From assembly GCF_945859685.1 (NCBI RefSeq), contig NW_026605701.1, positions 62,001 through 126,000 on the forward strand: 64,000 nucleotides of DNA. Reading direction: 5' to 3'. Below the pieces are notes generated by a model. That model was not told the origin of the DNA, ran no database searches, and worked only from the letters and a program-made list of their open reading frames with translations. Position 1 is the first letter of the stretch. Each line of letters starts with the position of its first letter. Positions 61,901-64,000 of the stretch are shown here, in pieces. The position numbers and the translations under genes are program-made. The DNA is from Eupeodes corollae. Its lineage: Eukaryota; Arthropoda; Insecta; Diptera; Syrphidae.

Positions 61901-63891
61901 TGGGTGTGATTTGATTTTCGCCTAGAACATCAAAAATCCTTCAGGATGCTCCAAAATGACTCATCTATATCTATAATGATAGATCTTGATTAGGAGTATC
62001 TTTTTCTAGTACATGTCAAGTATCTATTTTGAAGTCTTGATCGATTTTGGGGGTTGGGAAGGATCAGGTGATGGTTTTGGGTGTGATTTGATTTTCGTCT
62101 AGAACATCAAAAATCCTTCAGGATGCTCCAAAATGACTCATCTATATCTATAATGATAGATCTTGATTAGGAGTATCTTTTTCTAGTGCATGTCAAGTAT
62201 CTATTTTGAAGTCTTGATCGATTTTGGGGGTTGGGAAGGATCAGGTGATGGTTTTGGGTGTGATTTGATTTTCGTCTAGAACATCAAAAATCCTTCAGGA
62301 TGCTCCAAAATGACTCATCTATATCTATAATTATAGATCTTGATTAGGAGTATCTTTTTCTAGTACATGTCAAGTATCTATTTTGAAGTCTTGATCGATT
62401 TTGGGGGTTGGGAAGGATCAGGTGATGGTTTTGGGTGTGATTTGATTTTCGACTAGAACATCAAAAATCCTTCAGGATGCTCCAAAATGACTCATCTATA
62501 TCTATAATGATAGATCTTGATTAGGAGTATCTTTTTCTAGTACATGTCAAGTATCTATTTTGAAGTCTTGATCGATTTTGGGGGTTGGGAAAGATCAGGT
62601 GATGGTTTTGGGTGTGATTTGATTTTCGTCTAGAACATCAAAAATCCTTCAGGATGCTCCAAAATGACTCATCTATATCTATAATGATAGATCTTGATTA
62701 GGAGTATCTTTTTCTAGTACATGTCAAGTATCTATTTTGAAGTCTTGATCGATTTTGGGGGTTGGGAAGGATCAGGTGATGGTTTTGGGTGTGATTTGAT
62801 TTTCGTCTAGAACATCAAAAATCCTTCAGGATGCTCCAAAATGACTCATCTATATCTATAATGATAGATCTTGATTAGGAGTATCTTTTTCTAGTACATG
62901 TCAAGTATCTATTTTGAAGTCTTGATCGATTTTGGGGGTTGGGAAGGATCAGGTGATGGTTTTGGGTGTGATTTGATTTTCGTCTAGAACATCAAAAATC
63001 CTTCAGGATGCTCCAAAATGACTCATCTATATCTATAATGATAGATCTTGATTAGGAGTATCTTTTTCTAGTACATGTCAAGTATCTATTTTGAAGTCTT
63101 GATCGATTTTGGGGGTTGGGAAGGATCAGGTGATGGTTTTGGGTGTGATTTGATTTTCGTCTAGAACATCAAAAATCCTTCAGGATGCTCCAAAATGACT
63201 CATCTATATCTATAATGATAGATCTTGATTAGGAGTATCTTTTTCTAGTACATGTCAAGTATCTATTTTGAAGTCTTGATCGATTTTGGGGGTTGGGAAG
63301 GATCAGGTGATGGTTTTGGGTGTGATTTGATTTTCGTCTAGAACATCAAAAATCCTTCAGGATGCTCCAAAATGACTCATCTATATCTATAATGATAGAT
63401 CTTGATTAGGAGTATCTTTTTCTAGTACATGTCAAGTATCTATTTTGAAGTCTTGATCGATTTTGGGGGTTGGGAAGGATCAGGTGATGGTTTTGGGTGT
63501 GATTTGATTTTCGTCTAGAACATCAAAAATCCTTCAGGATGCTCCAAAATGACTCATCTATATCTATAATGATAGATCTTGATTAGGAGTATCTTTTTCT
63601 AGTACATGTCAAGTATCTATTTTGAAGTCTTGATCGATTTTGGGGGTTGGGAAGGATCAGGTGATGGTTTTGGGTGTGATTTGATTTTCGTCTAGAACAT
63701 CAAAAATCCTTCAGGATGCTCCAAAATGACTCATCTATATCTATAATGATAGATCTTGATTAGGAGTATCTTTTTCTAGTACATGTCAAGTATCTATTTT
63801 GAAGTCTTGATCGATTTTGGGGGTTGGGAAGGATCAGGTGATGGTTTTGGGTGTGATTTGATTTTCGTCTAGAACATCAAAAATCCTTCAG
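58927..63891 (+). repeat. Highly homogeneous block, right
   Basis: About 28 units with no indel and only isolated changes: TCTTAATTAGG near 59864, CATGCCAAG near 60069, TTTGGTTTTCG near 61383, ATCTGGATT near 61633, CGCCTAGAAC near 61921, TAGTGCATG near 62188, G34T at 62332, CGACTAGAAC near 62452 and GGGAAAGATC near 62591. No fixed spacing links these. The right end of the array is beyond the window. No gene or other element is present. Confidence 0.92.
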
Positions 63892-64000
63892 GATGCTCCA
63901 AAATGACTCATCTATATCTATAATGATAGATCTTGATTAGGAGTATCTTTTTCTAGTACATGTCAAGTATCTATTTTGAAGTCTTGATCGATTTTGGGGG
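63892..64000 (+). repeat. Terminal partial unit
   Basis: The last 109 bases are unit positions 1-109 and match the consensus exactly, stopping at the end of the G5 run. The array plainly continues downstream, so the window end is not a biological boundary. Confidence 0.97.

Larger units (their letters stand above)
1..64000. repeat. 177-bp satellite array, entire window
   Basis: Every base belongs to a head-to-tail array of one 177-bp unit. Unit starts at 4, 181, 358 and 535 are exactly 177 apart, and the phase can be followed to the last start at 63892. This gives 361 complete units, 3 leading bases and a 109-bp partial unit. No copy is inverted and no foreign sequence interrupts the array. 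The consensus has about 36% GC with a strong G over C excess on this strand (40 G, 23 C). All six reading frames of the consensus contain stops, with the longest open stretch under about 40 codons, so coding is not supported. Known families of this size and purity are centromeric or heterochromatic satellites, often in plants; that role is inferred here. The array extends past both ends of the window. Confidence 0.99.

Noticed and set aside
1..64000. Coding potential: the unit length is a multiple of three, so a reading frame would persist through the array
   Set aside because: All six frames of the consensus contain stop codons in every unit, and the longest open stretch is under 40 codons. 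Individual variants or one-base gains do not open a long frame.
1..64000. CRISPR array or other repeat-spacer system
   Set aside because: Units abut directly with no unique spacers, each is 177 bp, and there are no cas-like genes.
1..64000. Retrotransposon or DNA transposon arrays (for example LTR-internal tandem repeats)
   Set aside because: No terminal repeats, target duplications, primer-binding sites or coding remnants are present, and the phase is unbroken.
1..64000. Assignment to cucumber or another named species from the 177-bp length
   Set aside because: Many unrelated satellites have units of 170-180 bp, and I cannot recall a sequence match, so it is kept only as a hypothesis.

Overview
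The whole 64 kb window is one uninterrupted array of a single 177-bp tandem satellite, all copies in the same orientation. I read no gene, RNA gene, transposon or unrelated sequence anywhere in it. If a unit is taken to begin at the motif GATGCTCC, the first complete unit starts at position 4. After 361 complete units a partial one starts at 63892 and runs off the end (109 bp). The sum 361 x 177 differs from the observed length by -9 bp, and the indels I located by eye add up to exactly -9: 29 single-base gains, 4 single-base losses, one +8, one -4, two -8 and two -11. The register is therefore understood from end to end. The consensus is about 36% GC, with 40 G and 23 C per unit on the + strand. 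Most units are identical to it or differ by one or two bases.

A long, head-to-tail, nearly identical array with a nucleosome-sized unit points to a eukaryotic nuclear chromosome: centromeric, pericentromeric, knob or subtelomeric heterochromatin. The unit length is typical of plant centromeric satellites (about 150-180 bp), and cucumber is reported to have a 177-bp centromeric satellite. Length alone does not identify a species, and I do not recognise the sequence. I lean towards a plant with low confidence; other eukaryotes remain possible.

Layout. 1-3979 is almost invariant. 4913-8091 has a burst of single-base gains. 8092-13994 is almost invariant. 13995-14879 alternates two unit types (a 354-bp dimer pattern). 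15418-25329 is rich in diagnostic variants and has a higher-order pattern with 22-unit (3894 bp) and 11-unit (1947 bp) spacing. 25330-35372 is homogeneous with a few echoes. 35375-35922 is a second cluster of single-base gains. 38013-40709 holds a 9-unit duplication, 45598-48362 a 12-unit duplication and 54365-58926 a 16-unit duplication. The stretches between and after these are near consensus.

There is no pathway to describe. The information lies in how units relate to one another. Rare variants act as tags that reveal recent duplications of different sizes (1, 2, 9, 12, 16 and 22 units), as expected if unequal exchange or replication-based amplification keeps homogenising the array. The clearest non-biological concern is the two zones of single-base gains, which look like consensus error. 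I found no evidence of a novel gene-encoded system.
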